Positions 1 to 8,119 of a stretch of DNA of 62,559 nt are shown here, piece after piece. The position numbers and the translations under genes were made by a program. This stretch comes from an uncultured Saprospiraceae bacterium (lineage in GTDB: Bacteria > Bacteroidota > Bacteroidia > Chitinophagales > Saprospiraceae). Numbering within the stretch: position 1 is the stretch's first letter; each line of letters opens with the position of its first letter. Under the pieces are notes generated by a model. That model searched no databases and was not told the origin of the DNA. It was given only the letters and a program-made list of their open reading frames with translations. Location of the stretch: assembly GCA_937961455.1 (NCBI GenBank), contig CALGNN010000028.1, positions 1 through 62,559 on the forward strand. Direction: 5' to 3'.

Positions 1-77
1 AAATAGCGCCTGAGCGACTTTGAAAAATGCTTACTTAAATGAGAATACTTTACTTTCACACTAGTAAATAAATCAAT

Positions 78-368
78 ATGAATATTCTAGAATCACTATT
101 ATCATTCTTAAAAAAAGATCAAAGCACAGAAGAATCTTCAGCTCCTGAAGGCTTGTGTCCAAATTGTTGGGGAAGAGAAGAATATGGAGGTCAATTTTAT
201 GAAAGAGTGAAACAAGAAAATCTCGATATAAACAGCAAAGAATCTAATGTTGGATGGGTCAGTGCTTATGCAAATAAACATCTAATGGGTATCGCATTAC
301 AAAGAGGCAATGATGGTAAAGAGCTTGTTTGTCAAAAATGTAAAACAAGTTTTGCCGCTAAGGCCTAG
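78..368 (+). CDS. Small zinc-ribbon-like protein of unknown function
   Basis: Ninety-six residues with an ATG start. A CPNC motif near residue 27 and a CQKC motif near residue 85 form two Cys-x-x-Cys knuckles that could bind one zinc ion. The segment between them is polar, and there is no signal peptide or membrane segment, so a cytosolic protein is likely. It is convergent with the secreted-protein gene at 437-1075. I do not recognise the family, and the zinc site is inferred only from the cysteine pattern. Confidence 0.75.
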   Translation: MNILESLLSFLKKDQSTEESSAPEGLCPNCWGREEYGGQFYERVKQENLDINSKESNVGWVSAYANKHLMGIALQRGNDGKELVCQKCKTSFAAKA

Positions 369-436
369 ACAGTATAGCTCTTCAATTTATTTCATAAAGT
401 ATAAGACTTGTTTCAATGAACGAGTCATAGTCATGG

Positions 437-1075
437 CTAATTCACCCCTAAATTATATCCAAAGCCAATCTGCAAATTTCTCTGACCCCACAAATCAAAA
501 TCAAAATCCGTTTGTACCCTCCTACTTTCAGATAATATTGGATTGGCAATATATTGCCTTTCATAAAAGAAGGACCAGCTGAAAAAATTTGTGGCGAGCT
601 CAACATAGCATTTAGGAGTTAATTGATATTCAAAGCTACTGAATAAAGCCCATGAAATTCCTAAATGGTCTTTCCTGATTCCATAAGCATTAAACACTCT
701 TGAATCTATTTGCTCATTTAGAAATCCCAGCCAAACAGAATTCCCAAAAAACAGACTCGATTTTTTATTTTTCAGTTCAATATGCTTGGCCATATCAAAT
801 CTTATATCACCACCTATTAATTCATAACTTTGATCTTCTTCCCTGCTGTTTTTATAAAAAGGTTTTACTGAAAACTGTCGCATCTTTTCCCCATTCACTT
901 TTCGATAAGCAATTGATGTTCCATTGTAATTAGCAGTACTATTTTTTGCATTAAATACAATAGGTTTATAGTATTCTGAATAAGGTATAAATTGGTTGTA
1001 AATTTTCAGACTTCTTTCCTGGCAGTAAGAATTAACTGAAATAAATAAACATAATATTACAAGGAGATCTTTCAT
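437..1075 (-). CDS. Secreted, barrel-like outer membrane protein (paralogue A)
   Basis: 212 residues with a signal peptide (hydrophobic residues 3-17, cut near SYCQ). The rest has alternating polar and aromatic strands and ends in GFGYNLGVN, as small outer membrane beta-barrels often do. It clearly resembles the protein at 1223-1870: both share ERS-KIYNQF after the signal peptide, a YNG-SIA-R segment, a GGD-(R/K)FD-AK segment and a D-D-(W/F)GQRN-Q-G-GY C-terminus. A 147-bp gap separates the two, so a separate promoter is possible. Function unknown. Confidence 0.75.
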   Translation of the reverse strand: MKDLLVILCLFISVNSYCQERSLKIYNQFIPYSEYYKPIVFNAKNSTANYNGTSIAYRKVNGEKMRQFSVKPFYKNSREEDQSYELIGGDIRFDMAKHIELKNKKSSLFFGNSVWLGFLNEQIDSRVFNAYGIRKDHLGISWALFSSFEYQLTPKCYVELATNFFSWSFFYERQYIANPILSESRRVQTDFDFDLWGQRNLQIGFGYNLGVN

Positions 1076-1222
1076 TTGCTAAGTTTTGGTTCTATTAAAT
1101 TTTCTCTAAAAACGGAGGCGATTCTTTTTCTATTGCCTCTTGTAAAAATCTACCTCTTTCTAATTAGTCACATTTGATGGCTGAGTCCATCAAATGCTTA
1201 GGAAAGAATTTTATACCTTGAT

Positions 1223-1870
1223 CTATTCTTTATTCTTATTGGATCCGAACACATAGCCAAGGCCTACTTGCACATTCCGTTGACCAAACAAATCGATATC
1301 AAATCCAGATTGCGTTCTTTGCCTTTCTAGTAGATTTGGATTGTCCGTATATTGATGAGTCCAGCCAAATGCAGCACTAAAAAAATTAGCTGCAAGCTCG
1401 ACGTATAATTTTTTGGTAAAATGATATTCCACATTGGCAAATAAGGCAAATGAAATGGCTCCATGTGTGCGCTCAACAGGAAAAGATGTAATGCTTGAAT
1501 ACGCGATATCCTCCTGCAAAAACCCTAACCAGCTAGAACCACCCCAAAAAATATTAAACTTTTCATTATAGTTTTCTACTTCCTTAGCAAAGTCAAATTT
1601 TAAATCACCTCCTATGTACTCATATCGTGCTTGACCTTGATCTCGCATGAGATAGACCGGCTTGATTGAAATTTGCCTCAGCTTTTTATCCTTAACAGAT
1701 CGAAATGCAATCGAACTACCATTATATTTTAAGGGGGCTCTTTCTGCTAAAAGAGGTCTCGGCGAATAATAGGTATACACTAAAAATTGATTATAAATTT
1801 TGATACTCCTCTCCTGACTCTTTAGACAAGTACAACTTAGACACAGAAAAAAAACGAGTATTATTCTCAT
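1223..1870 (-). CDS. Secreted, barrel-like outer membrane protein (paralogue B)
   Basis: 215 residues with a signal peptide (residues 1-18), followed by a pattern of short beta strands that suggests a small outer membrane barrel. It is a tandem paralogue of the protein at 437-1075. It starts 22 bp after the radical SAM gene stops, so it is probably the last gene of the unit that begins at ilvE. No enzyme motif is visible. It could be a surface protein served by the upstream operon, but that is inference from order only. Confidence 0.75.
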   Translation of the reverse strand: MRIILVFFLCLSCTCLKSQERSIKIYNQFLVYTYYSPRPLLAERAPLKYNGSSIAFRSVKDKKLRQISIKPVYLMRDQGQARYEYIGGDLKFDFAKEVENYNEKFNIFWGGSSWLGFLQEDIAYSSITSFPVERTHGAISFALFANVEYHFTKKLYVELAANFFSAAFGWTHQYTDNPNLLERQRTQSGFDIDLFGQRNVQVGLGYVFGSNKNKE

Positions 1871-1892
1871 GACTTTGATTCTTTAGATTGGC

Positions 1893-3119
1893 TTATCGCT
1901 CAGTCAATTCATGGAAGCCACACTCCTTCTCTCTTAATAGGGCAACTGTATCTTCAACGCTGAATGCAAGCGCATCGCAGGTTTTATCAGCACAAAATGG
2001 ACAAGGATTCACATCGCCATCAGTGTCTATGTATAAATACCTATTGCCTGCACCAAAACAGCCCATCTCTTGTTGATGATATTCATGATACTGAGTCAGT
2101 GGATAGTGATTGTAGGCTGAATCATTATTCACTTTCAAATGCCAGGCTCTTAGCAAGGCTTGTTTCTCCTGAGAGAGTTTCACGGGTTTATCTTTGTAGT
2201 GACCCACTTCTTTTGGTTCGAGTAATTGGACGAAGGGCACCTCTAAGCTCATAGCTAATTGAAAATATGCTTCAAGGTTTTCTTCTGATATAAAAGTTTC
2301 GGTAGCACACAAAGAAAGCGCCGTGACCAAGCCTGCCTCTTTTGCATTACGCAATGCCTTCAGTGCCCAATCGTAAGCTCCTTGATATCCTCTAAAGGCA
2401 TCGTTTTTTTCTTTATCAAAATGATCTAAACTGATAATCACGCCTGTCAATCCATTGGACTTTAATATATGTGCTTTCTCTTTGCTTAGTTGGAAACCTG
2501 AGCTCACAATCCATAGATCAGAAGCATCGCTTGCATGCACCAGTAACTGATTCAGCAAGTCGAATTTTATCAAAGGCTCTCCACCTGAAAAAACAATTTG
2601 AGCAGCACCAAAGTCCATGTAGCGATCAACCATTTTGGAGAGTTTATCAAAATCCAAAACGTCCTTTTTGTTTAGCTGATCCCATTCAAAACAGTGCTCA
2701 CACTTATAAGCACATTTTTTTGTTATCGCCATAAATGCGACACGCAAGCCATTCAAGATTCCTGGATGTTGAATCCGGTCTAACTCTTTGGACATATAGT
2801 TGTCCCAAGCAGCTGAAGGAAATCCTGCAAGGGTCATGTCAAAATAGATCTTATCATCAGAGACAAACATTTTTCGATAACCTTCTATTCCAAAGGCCTT
2901 TTTTCTAAATGCTTTAAGCCCTCTAGCTAAGGTAAATGCTTCGAATATATTTTGCGTTTTGCTTCTTGCTAAATTTAGCAAGGCCCATTTTTTTTGAATG
3001 GATAATTTTCTTGCTTTCCATGTACCTGCAGAAACAAATTCTTGAGAGACCGTTTTTTGACTGGCAAGAGTTGAAGTCTTGACATTTGCTTGATCATGTA
3101 CATAAGTGTTTACTGCCAT
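1893..3119 (-). CDS. Radical SAM/SPASM-type enzyme
   Basis: 408 residues. C136-xxx-C140-xx-C143 is the radical SAM [4Fe-4S] motif, and SGGEP (178-182) is the SAM-binding glycine motif. The C-terminal part has Cys354, Cys373, Cys376, Cys381 and Cys400, the spacing of a SPASM or twitch auxiliary cluster region as in peptide-modifying and PqqE/anSME-like enzymes. About 120 residues precede the barrel and match no domain I know. The gene starts 2 bp after the lipoprotein gene stops, so the two are probably co-translated. The substrate is unknown; no obvious precursor peptide lies alongside. Confidence 0.85.
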   Translation of the reverse strand: MAVNTYVHDQANVKTSTLASQKTVSQEFVSAGTWKARKLSIQKKWALLNLARSKTQNIFEAFTLARGLKAFRKKAFGIEGYRKMFVSDDKIYFDMTLAGFPSAAWDNYMSKELDRIQHPGILNGLRVAFMAITKKCAYKCEHCFEWDQLNKKDVLDFDKLSKMVDRYMDFGAAQIVFSGGEPLIKFDLLNQLLVHASDASDLWIVSSGFQLSKEKAHILKSNGLTGVIISLDHFDKEKNDAFRGYQGAYDWALKALRNAKEAGLVTALSLCATETFISEENLEAYFQLAMSLEVPFVQLLEPKEVGHYKDKPVKLSQEKQALLRAWHLKVNNDSAYNHYPLTQYHEYHQQEMGCFGAGNRYLYIDTDGDVNPCPFCADKTCDALAFSVEDTVALLREKECGFHELTER

Positions 3120-3121
3120 AT

Positions 3122-4774
3122 TTAATTAGCTGAAGTGATCAATAATTCGTCTTCCAAAATAGTTTTGTACAAAGCTTTCGAGAAATCATTAAAATGACCT
3201 GGTTGTTTGAATTTTCTTAGCTCCTTGAAATCTGGTGGGCCTTGATAATCTCTAACATGTTTGTAATATCCAGAACTATGTGCAAAAAATGATCGAATCT
3301 TATTTTGAGGAATAGCTGTTGCATTAAAAACTACATTCGCCCGATCTCCTGTCACTTCTTGTGCTAGGAAGCTCCCATCATTATCATGAAGAATTGAAGC
3401 TTCGGTAGCTACACCATTATCTATTAAAGTTTCTGCATCTAATATTTGCACATCTACATCTTCTTTGACTGATGCCGATAAAGAAGCATGATCTAACTCC
3501 CAAAACATAAAGCCAGAACTCAGTTTGACCTCTATCGGAGATCCGTCGAGATATTGGCTGGGAATCTTGACCATCAGATCTCTGTCTATCAATGGACCAA
3601 ATGTGTATACGGATTCAATTAAATTCCATTCATCATTGGCCTTAACAAAGACATCAAGAAAAATTTCTTGATCCTTCATCCACTGCAAGAAGAATTCAGG
3701 ATCTTCTGCATCTTGTTTCTCTGACCATTTCTCATAAAAGCTTCCAAACTTTTGTGTGAATGCTCCAAAAGCATAATCTAACCAATAAGAGTTTTTCAGA
3801 TTCAATAAGAGCTGAGCTTCCTCTGTGTCGATGGGATCAAAGCTTAAAATGACAGCTTCTTGTTCTACAAAGTCTTCATTGAATTGATAAGAAAAATCAT
3901 CATCAGCAGCTACGGCTGATCCAATATCTTTTCCCATCAAGGTATGCGCTTTTACTGGTAATTTTGGATCTGTATGTGTGTAAAGTGCTCCTGACTGATC
4001 AATATAGATTTTCTGATCTGCAGGGTGATCGACCTGTATCAATTGAAATTGATCTGTATATTGCTTTTCCTTTAATTCATTGGATATCTGAAGATGATAC
4101 TTTCCATCTTGCGCTACCAGCCCATCTAATTTTAAGTAATCATCTCTTTCAATACTTTTAAAAATGGCGCCACCATATAACTCACCTGCTAATTTTTTAT
4201 CAGGTCCATCATTGATGTATAAAAATGGACAGGAGGACTTTAAAAGGGCGATCAAGACTACTAAAAGTACGAATGCACCACCACTACCAGCCATAAAAGT
4301 TCCTATGTTCACCAAGGTAGAAGTTTCGCGATCGTGCTCGTAAATTTCTAATCTTTCAATCTCATCAAAATTTGCTTCGAAGGTCGTTCCATCCAAATAC
4401 AAAGCTCCTTGCGAGGGCTTCATATACACATGCACTTCCTGTATGACATCCCTATTACCAGATTTATATCTTGTTGAAGACTTTGGGTCTGGATTTGTAT
4501 AGAGGTAAGAATTTCTATAATAGGGTAACTCTTCTAGCTCACCCTTTAAAATTTTACTATCGTAAGAACTTATTTTTAAATGCTTGACATTAGCTCCCTC
4601 ATGAATGATAAAATATCTATTGAGACCTTCAGGGTCTGCAAGGCTGGGAATCACGTCTGCTTCTTCGGGCACTACGTAATAATATTTACAACCACTTGTA
4701 GAAAATAAGATTAAAATTGACATGCTAATGCAGCATATCTTTTTTTGGAACTTATTCATAAATATTCGATTCAT
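3122..4774 (-). CDS. Large lipoprotein with one internal membrane segment
   Basis: 550 residues. The N-terminus is a lipoprotein signal with lipobox STSG|C at Cys29. A second ATG at residue 6 (4759) would also give a normal signal peptide. A hydrophobic stretch near residues 155-180 may be a transmembrane helix, which is odd for a lipoprotein. The remainder is acidic and soluble with no catalytic motif I recognise. It lies between the small TM protein gene (8-bp gap) and the radical SAM gene (2-bp gap), suggesting a shared envelope job. Confidence 0.7.
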   Translation of the reverse strand: MNRIFMNKFQKKICCISMSILILFSTSGCKYYYVVPEEADVIPSLADPEGLNRYFIIHEGANVKHLKISSYDSKILKGELEELPYYRNSYLYTNPDPKSSTRYKSGNRDVIQEVHVYMKPSQGALYLDGTTFEANFDEIERLEIYEHDRETSTLVNIGTFMAGSGGAFVLLVVLIALLKSSCPFLYINDGPDKKLAGELYGGAIFKSIERDDYLKLDGLVAQDGKYHLQISNELKEKQYTDQFQLIQVDHPADQKIYIDQSGALYTHTDPKLPVKAHTLMGKDIGSAVAADDDFSYQFNEDFVEQEAVILSFDPIDTEEAQLLLNLKNSYWLDYAFGAFTQKFGSFYEKWSEKQDAEDPEFFLQWMKDQEIFLDVFVKANDEWNLIESVYTFGPLIDRDLMVKIPSQYLDGSPIEVKLSSGFMFWELDHASLSASVKEDVDVQILDAETLIDNGVATEASILHDNDGSFLAQEVTGDRANVVFNATAIPQNKIRSFFAHSSGYYKHVRDYQGPPDFKELRKFKQPGHFNDFSKALYKTILEDELLITSAN

Positions 4775-4782
4775 CGTGTGAA

Positions 4783-5217
4783 TTAAAAAAACCGCTGTAA
4801 GGTACCAGAACCTAAAAGTGCTCCAAGTATACCCAATAAGATTGCTAGAAGTATAATAGAAAACGTGGTAAACTTACGCCCGCGCCATCGTTCTTTAGGT
4901 TCTTTTTTGATTCTTATTCTTGATCTGATAATGCATATAATTGCTACAAGAATTGAAAGAAGTCCTAAGGGCGGATGTATCGCCAGAAATATAATCGACA
5001 GAAATGATAAAATTAATGCGGCAGCTGCATTACCTTCTATCTTTGGTGGCGTGTAAGTCTTATTGGGTTTTTGAACAGCTTTTGTAACTGCCTGCTTCTC
5101 TGCTTGATGGTATTCAATAATTTTTGTTGAAGCTGGCACCGGGTGTTCAGCTGCTTGAATAGGAATGCAAAAGATTCCTATAAAAAGCATAAGTAGTAAA
5201 GTTATTCTCAAAATCAA
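4783..5217 (-). CDS. Small membrane protein with signal peptide and two TM helices
   Basis: 144 residues: signal peptide (1-22, cut near IQAA), a short polar linker, a hydrophobic hairpin (about 64-95), the basic loop RSRIRIKKEPKERWRGRK, and a final TM helix (about 118-138). The organisation resembles DUF4190-type proteins, but the match is weak. It begins 5 bp after the ilvE stop codon and 8 bp before the lipoprotein gene, so it is probably transcribed with both. Function unknown. Confidence 0.7.
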   Translation of the reverse strand: MILRITLLLMLFIGIFCIPIQAAEHPVPASTKIIEYHQAEKQAVTKAVQKPNKTYTPPKIEGNAAAALILSFLSIIFLAIHPPLGLLSILVAIICIIRSRIRIKKEPKERWRGRKFTTFSIILLAILLGILGALLGSGTLQRFF

Positions 5218-5222
5218 TTATT

Positions 5223-6296
5223 TTAAACAAGAATCGCTGATGGAACGGGCACTACCCAGTTAAATTTATCTTCAACTTTTCCTGTTCTAATGTTTGTTAA
5301 TTGTTTTTTTAGTTTCTTTGAAATGCCATCTTCTTTAATTTCAAAATTGATTTCATAATCTCTCAACTTCATTCTATTTACATGAGAAACTACAGCAGCA
5401 GTTCCTGCACCAAATACCTCATCAATCTTTCCATCTTTGCCAGCTTCAATCAATTCATCAATACTAATCTTTCGCTCTTCTACGGAGATATCCATGTCCT
5501 TACAAATCTCAATCAATGATTTTCTCGTGATACCCTTCAAAATAGCTCCATCTGTAGCTGGTGTAACTACAACTCCATCAATAACAAAAAAGATATTCAT
5601 CGTACCTACTTCTTGAATATACTTAAATTCTTTTCCATCCAACCATAGCGCCTGATCAAATCCTTTTTCTTTGGCCAATTTTGCAGGCAATAATGAAGCG
5701 GCATAATTTCCTGAAGCTTTTGCTTCTCCTACTCCGCCTTCCGCAGCTCTAACATATTTTTCTTCAGCAATTAAACTTACTGGATGATCATAATACTTAT
5801 TTACAGGCATCGTGAATATCAAAAGCTTATATTCAGTCGCGGCTCTTACTCCAAGAAAACTTTCAGAAGCAAACATAAAGGGCCTTATATAGAGAGAAGC
5901 TCCTTCAACATCAGAAATCCATTTTCTGTCTACATCTACAAGTGCTTTCAGCGCCTCTACAAACTCTTGCTCAGGAAAATCTGGCATGCACAATCTAGCA
6001 GCAGACTTATTCAATCTTTGTGCGTGTAATTCAGGTCTGAAGAGTACAGGTTCTCCATCGACATTCTTAAAAGCCTTCATACCCTCAAATATTGATTGAC
6101 CGTAATGCAAGGCAACCATTGCAGGGTGAAAACTCAAATTTTCAAGAGGTCTAATAACACCTTTAGACCATTCCCCATCTTTAAAATCAGCCTCAAACAT
6201 ATGGTCTGAAAAGACGGTTCCGAATTTTAGATTTTCAAAATCTGTCTCGTTAATTCTTGAATGATTTGTTTTAGTGATGTGAAATTTGCTTTCCAT
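5223..6296 (-). CDS. ilvE: Branched-chain amino acid aminotransferase
   Basis: 357 residues, the normal length for the class IV PLP aminotransferase BCAT group. The PLP lysine is K193 in the EAKASGNYAAS segment. HYGQSIFEG-KAF near residue 65 and a GTAAVVSHV segment near 297 are family signatures. It transfers the amino group between glutamate and the keto acids of leucine, isoleucine and valine in the cytosol. It is the first gene of a minus-strand run with gaps of 5, 8, 2 and 22 bp, which ties this housekeeping gene to an envelope/radical SAM group of unknown role. Confidence 0.95.
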   Translation of the reverse strand: MESKFHITKTNHSRINETDFENLKFGTVFSDHMFEADFKDGEWSKGVIRPLENLSFHPAMVALHYGQSIFEGMKAFKNVDGEPVLFRPELHAQRLNKSAARLCMPDFPEQEFVEALKALVDVDRKWISDVEGASLYIRPFMFASESFLGVRAATEYKLLIFTMPVNKYYDHPVSLIAEEKYVRAAEGGVGEAKASGNYAASLLPAKLAKEKGFDQALWLDGKEFKYIQEVGTMNIFFVIDGVVVTPATDGAILKGITRKSLIEICKDMDISVEERKISIDELIEAGKDGKIDEVFGAGTAAVVSHVNRMKLRDYEINFEIKEDGISKKLKKQLTNIRTGKVEDKFNWVVPVPSAILV

Positions 6297-6384
6297 ATTG
6301 CGTATTAAATTTATTAGATTAGGACTTATTAATTTAACTATGTCAAGTTAGTTATATTGTCATCCATTATCAAATAATATCAAA

Positions 6385-6831
6385 TTGGAATATCACTTCT
6401 TGGACTTCGATTATTATGACATAGCTCCTGACCAAAAGGTTGGGCTGCATACAAGATTATCAGGAAATAATAAAAAGAAGTTATTAATTCTGATAACAAA
6501 AGAAGATGCCGAAGAAGATAAGGCTATGACTACTTTAAAAGCGATCTTAAATGCCATAAAATATGATATGGAGGAAGATTGTGCCTTGCTTCCTATTGAC
6601 TCAAAAGAATCCATAGTTTTTCAAAAATTGCCTTTGGATGCATGCCATCATATTATAAGCTTTGGCATCAGCCCAAAACAAATGGGTCTTCAGATACAAC
6701 ATCATAATTATACCACGCTTAAAATATTAGAAAAAGAACTCCTTTTCGCAGATACCCTTAGTGTTATCACAAATGATGTATCAAAGAAGAAATTACTTTG
6801 GGCAGCCTTACAATCAATTTTCAGCTCATGA
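6385..6831 (+). CDS. Conserved-looking small protein coupled to rdgB
   Basis: 148 residues. The best start is TTG at 6385, as no in-frame ATG lies nearby upstream. Its stop overlaps the rdgB start in an ATGA (6828-6831), so translation is probably coupled. The sequence has an alpha/beta look: a KKLLILITKED strand near 30, a CHHIISFGISPKQMGL segment, then a C-terminal helix. This is somewhat like a DNA polymerase accessory (psi-type) or Rossmann-like protein, but I cannot name a family. Confidence 0.7.
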   Translation: MEYHFLDFDYYDIAPDQKVGLHTRLSGNNKKKLLILITKEDAEEDKAMTTLKAILNAIKYDMEEDCALLPIDSKESIVFQKLPLDACHHIISFGISPKQMGLQIQHHNYTTLKILEKELLFADTLSVITNDVSKKKLLWAALQSIFSS

Positions 6832-7409
6832 AAGAATTGATATTTGCCACTAGCAATGCGCATAAAATTGAGGAAATTCAATACCAACTAAAAGATGATG
6901 GTTTTAAAATCATCAGTTTGAAAGATATCGGAATTACTGAAGACATTCCAGAAACCGGTTCTAGCTTTGAAGAAAACGCTGCTCAGAAGGTAGATTATGT
7001 TTATCAAAAAACTGGAATGAATTGTTTCGGCGAAGATTCAGGTTTGGTAGTTGATGCGATTGATGGTGCTCCTGGAATTTATTCTGCACGCTTTGCAGGT
7101 CCTCAAAGAGATGCACAGGATAATATGGACAAGGTATTAGAAATGATGCTTGGTCAGTCAAATCGCAAAGCTCGATTTGTATCAGTGATTGCTTTGAGAA
7201 TTGAAACAGAGTTATTGCTATTTAGAGGGACCGTTGAAGGAATTATTTTACCAGAAAGACAAGGCACTGGTGGCTTTGGTTACGACCCCATATTCAAGCC
7301 CAATGGATATGAAAAAAGCTTTGCTGAATTAGGTATGGACATCAAAAGCGCTATCAGTCACCGAGCAGAATCTGTCCAGGCATTCATCCAATATTTACAA
7401 GGACTTTAA
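6828..7409 (+). CDS. rdgB: XTP/dITP pyrophosphatase (RdgB/HAM1)
   Basis: 193 residues from the ATG at 6828. A longer reading from 6798 adds ten residues before the conserved N-terminus and is unlikely. The SNAHKIEEI segment, the EDSGLVVDAI-GAPGIYSARF motif and the GFGYDPIF...SHR C-terminal motif are complete. The enzyme hydrolyses non-canonical purine triphosphates (ITP, XTP, dITP) to monophosphate and pyrophosphate, cleaning the nucleotide pool. It is translationally coupled to the upstream 148-residue protein, and a hairpin terminator follows. Confidence 0.95.
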   Translation: MKELIFATSNAHKIEEIQYQLKDDGFKIISLKDIGITEDIPETGSSFEENAAQKVDYVYQKTGMNCFGEDSGLVVDAIDGAPGIYSARFAGPQRDAQDNMDKVLEMMLGQSNRKARFVSVIALRIETELLLFRGTVEGIILPERQGTGGFGYDPIFKPNGYEKSFAELGMDIKSAISHRAESVQAFIQYLQGL

Positions 7410-7424
7410 ACGTATGTAAATAAA

Positions 7425-7453
7425 AAAAGCCCTTACAAATTGCAAGAGCTTTT
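7425..7453. terminator. Bidirectional terminator between rdgB and the DUF1573 gene
   Basis: Arms at 7425-7434 (AAAAGCCCTT) and 7444-7453 (AAGAGCTTTT) pair with one mismatch around a 9-nt loop. The A-rich and T-rich ends give U-tracts in both directions, which fits the convergent genes on either side. Confidence 0.7.
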
Positions 7454-7474
7454 GAATTAGAACAATGTTCTATT

Positions 7475-8014
7475 TTAGTTATTAACAGCTGTTTGAGCTT
7501 CTGCTTTCTTCACTTTACCAGTAATGGTTAAGAAAGTTTGTACAGGATCTGTATTCGCTGTAATGGTAACTTTTTTGGTCTGTGGTCCTGGTTTCCCTTT
7601 TGAATTAAATGAAACCAAAATTTCTCCTGAATCACCTGGAGCGATTGGAGTTTTTGGCCATTGAGGAACCGTACATCCACAAGATCCTTTTGCATTAGAT
7701 ATAACTAAAGGCTCATCACCAGTGTTTTTAAACTTGTAAATATGCTCTACTTTTTCTCCTTCATCAATTTCACCGAAATCAAATGTATTCTCACCGAAAC
7801 TCATCGTGGTCGTAGGACCAGCTGGAGCTGCAGGTTGAGCAGGTTGATTAGCTGCAGTAGGCTGAGCCGGTGCTGCTTGAGGTGCCGCTGTTGCGAGAGA
7901 TTCACGAGCTAATGCTCTTGTATCGTCAGAACTTTCATTTTGACAAGCTATAAACAATGAACTTACCAATGCAAAAGCCAGCAGAGTCAAAATTTGGATT
8001 CTAAAATGTTTCAT
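7475..8014 (-). CDS. DUF1573 lipoprotein
   Basis: 179 residues. A lipoprotein signal has its cysteine near residue 24 (SSLFIAC). A linker rich in Ala, Pro and Gln covers about 35-70. The DUF1573 Ig-like domain follows: FDFGEIDEGEKV-H-YKFKNTGDEPLVI, then KGSCGCTVP and APGDSGEI-V-FNSKGK-G-Q-K-VTI. DUF1573 proteins are common in Bacteroidota, and many carry the SCGCT motif; their role is not settled. It is probably anchored in the envelope. Confidence 0.9.
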   Translation of the reverse strand: MKHFRIQILTLLAFALVSSLFIACQNESSDDTRALARESLATAAPQAAPAQPTAANQPAQPAAPAGPTTTMSFGENTFDFGEIDEGEKVEHIYKFKNTGDEPLVISNAKGSCGCTVPQWPKTPIAPGDSGEILVSFNSKGKPGPQTKKVTITANTDPVQTFLTITGKVKKAEAQTAVNN

Positions 8015-8119
8015 CTAATGGAAAAATTTAAGTGTTATAATATTAATTAAAGCGTAAAATACGCATATATATTTAAAGTAACTACAGATAGTAACTATTT
8101 ATTGTTGACTTTTGTTCAG

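Noticed and set aside
6335-6354. Inverted repeat TAACTA/TAGTTA upstream of ilvE as an operator
   Set aside because: Six-bp AT-rich arms with an 8-bp spacer are expected by chance here, and no regulator is linked.
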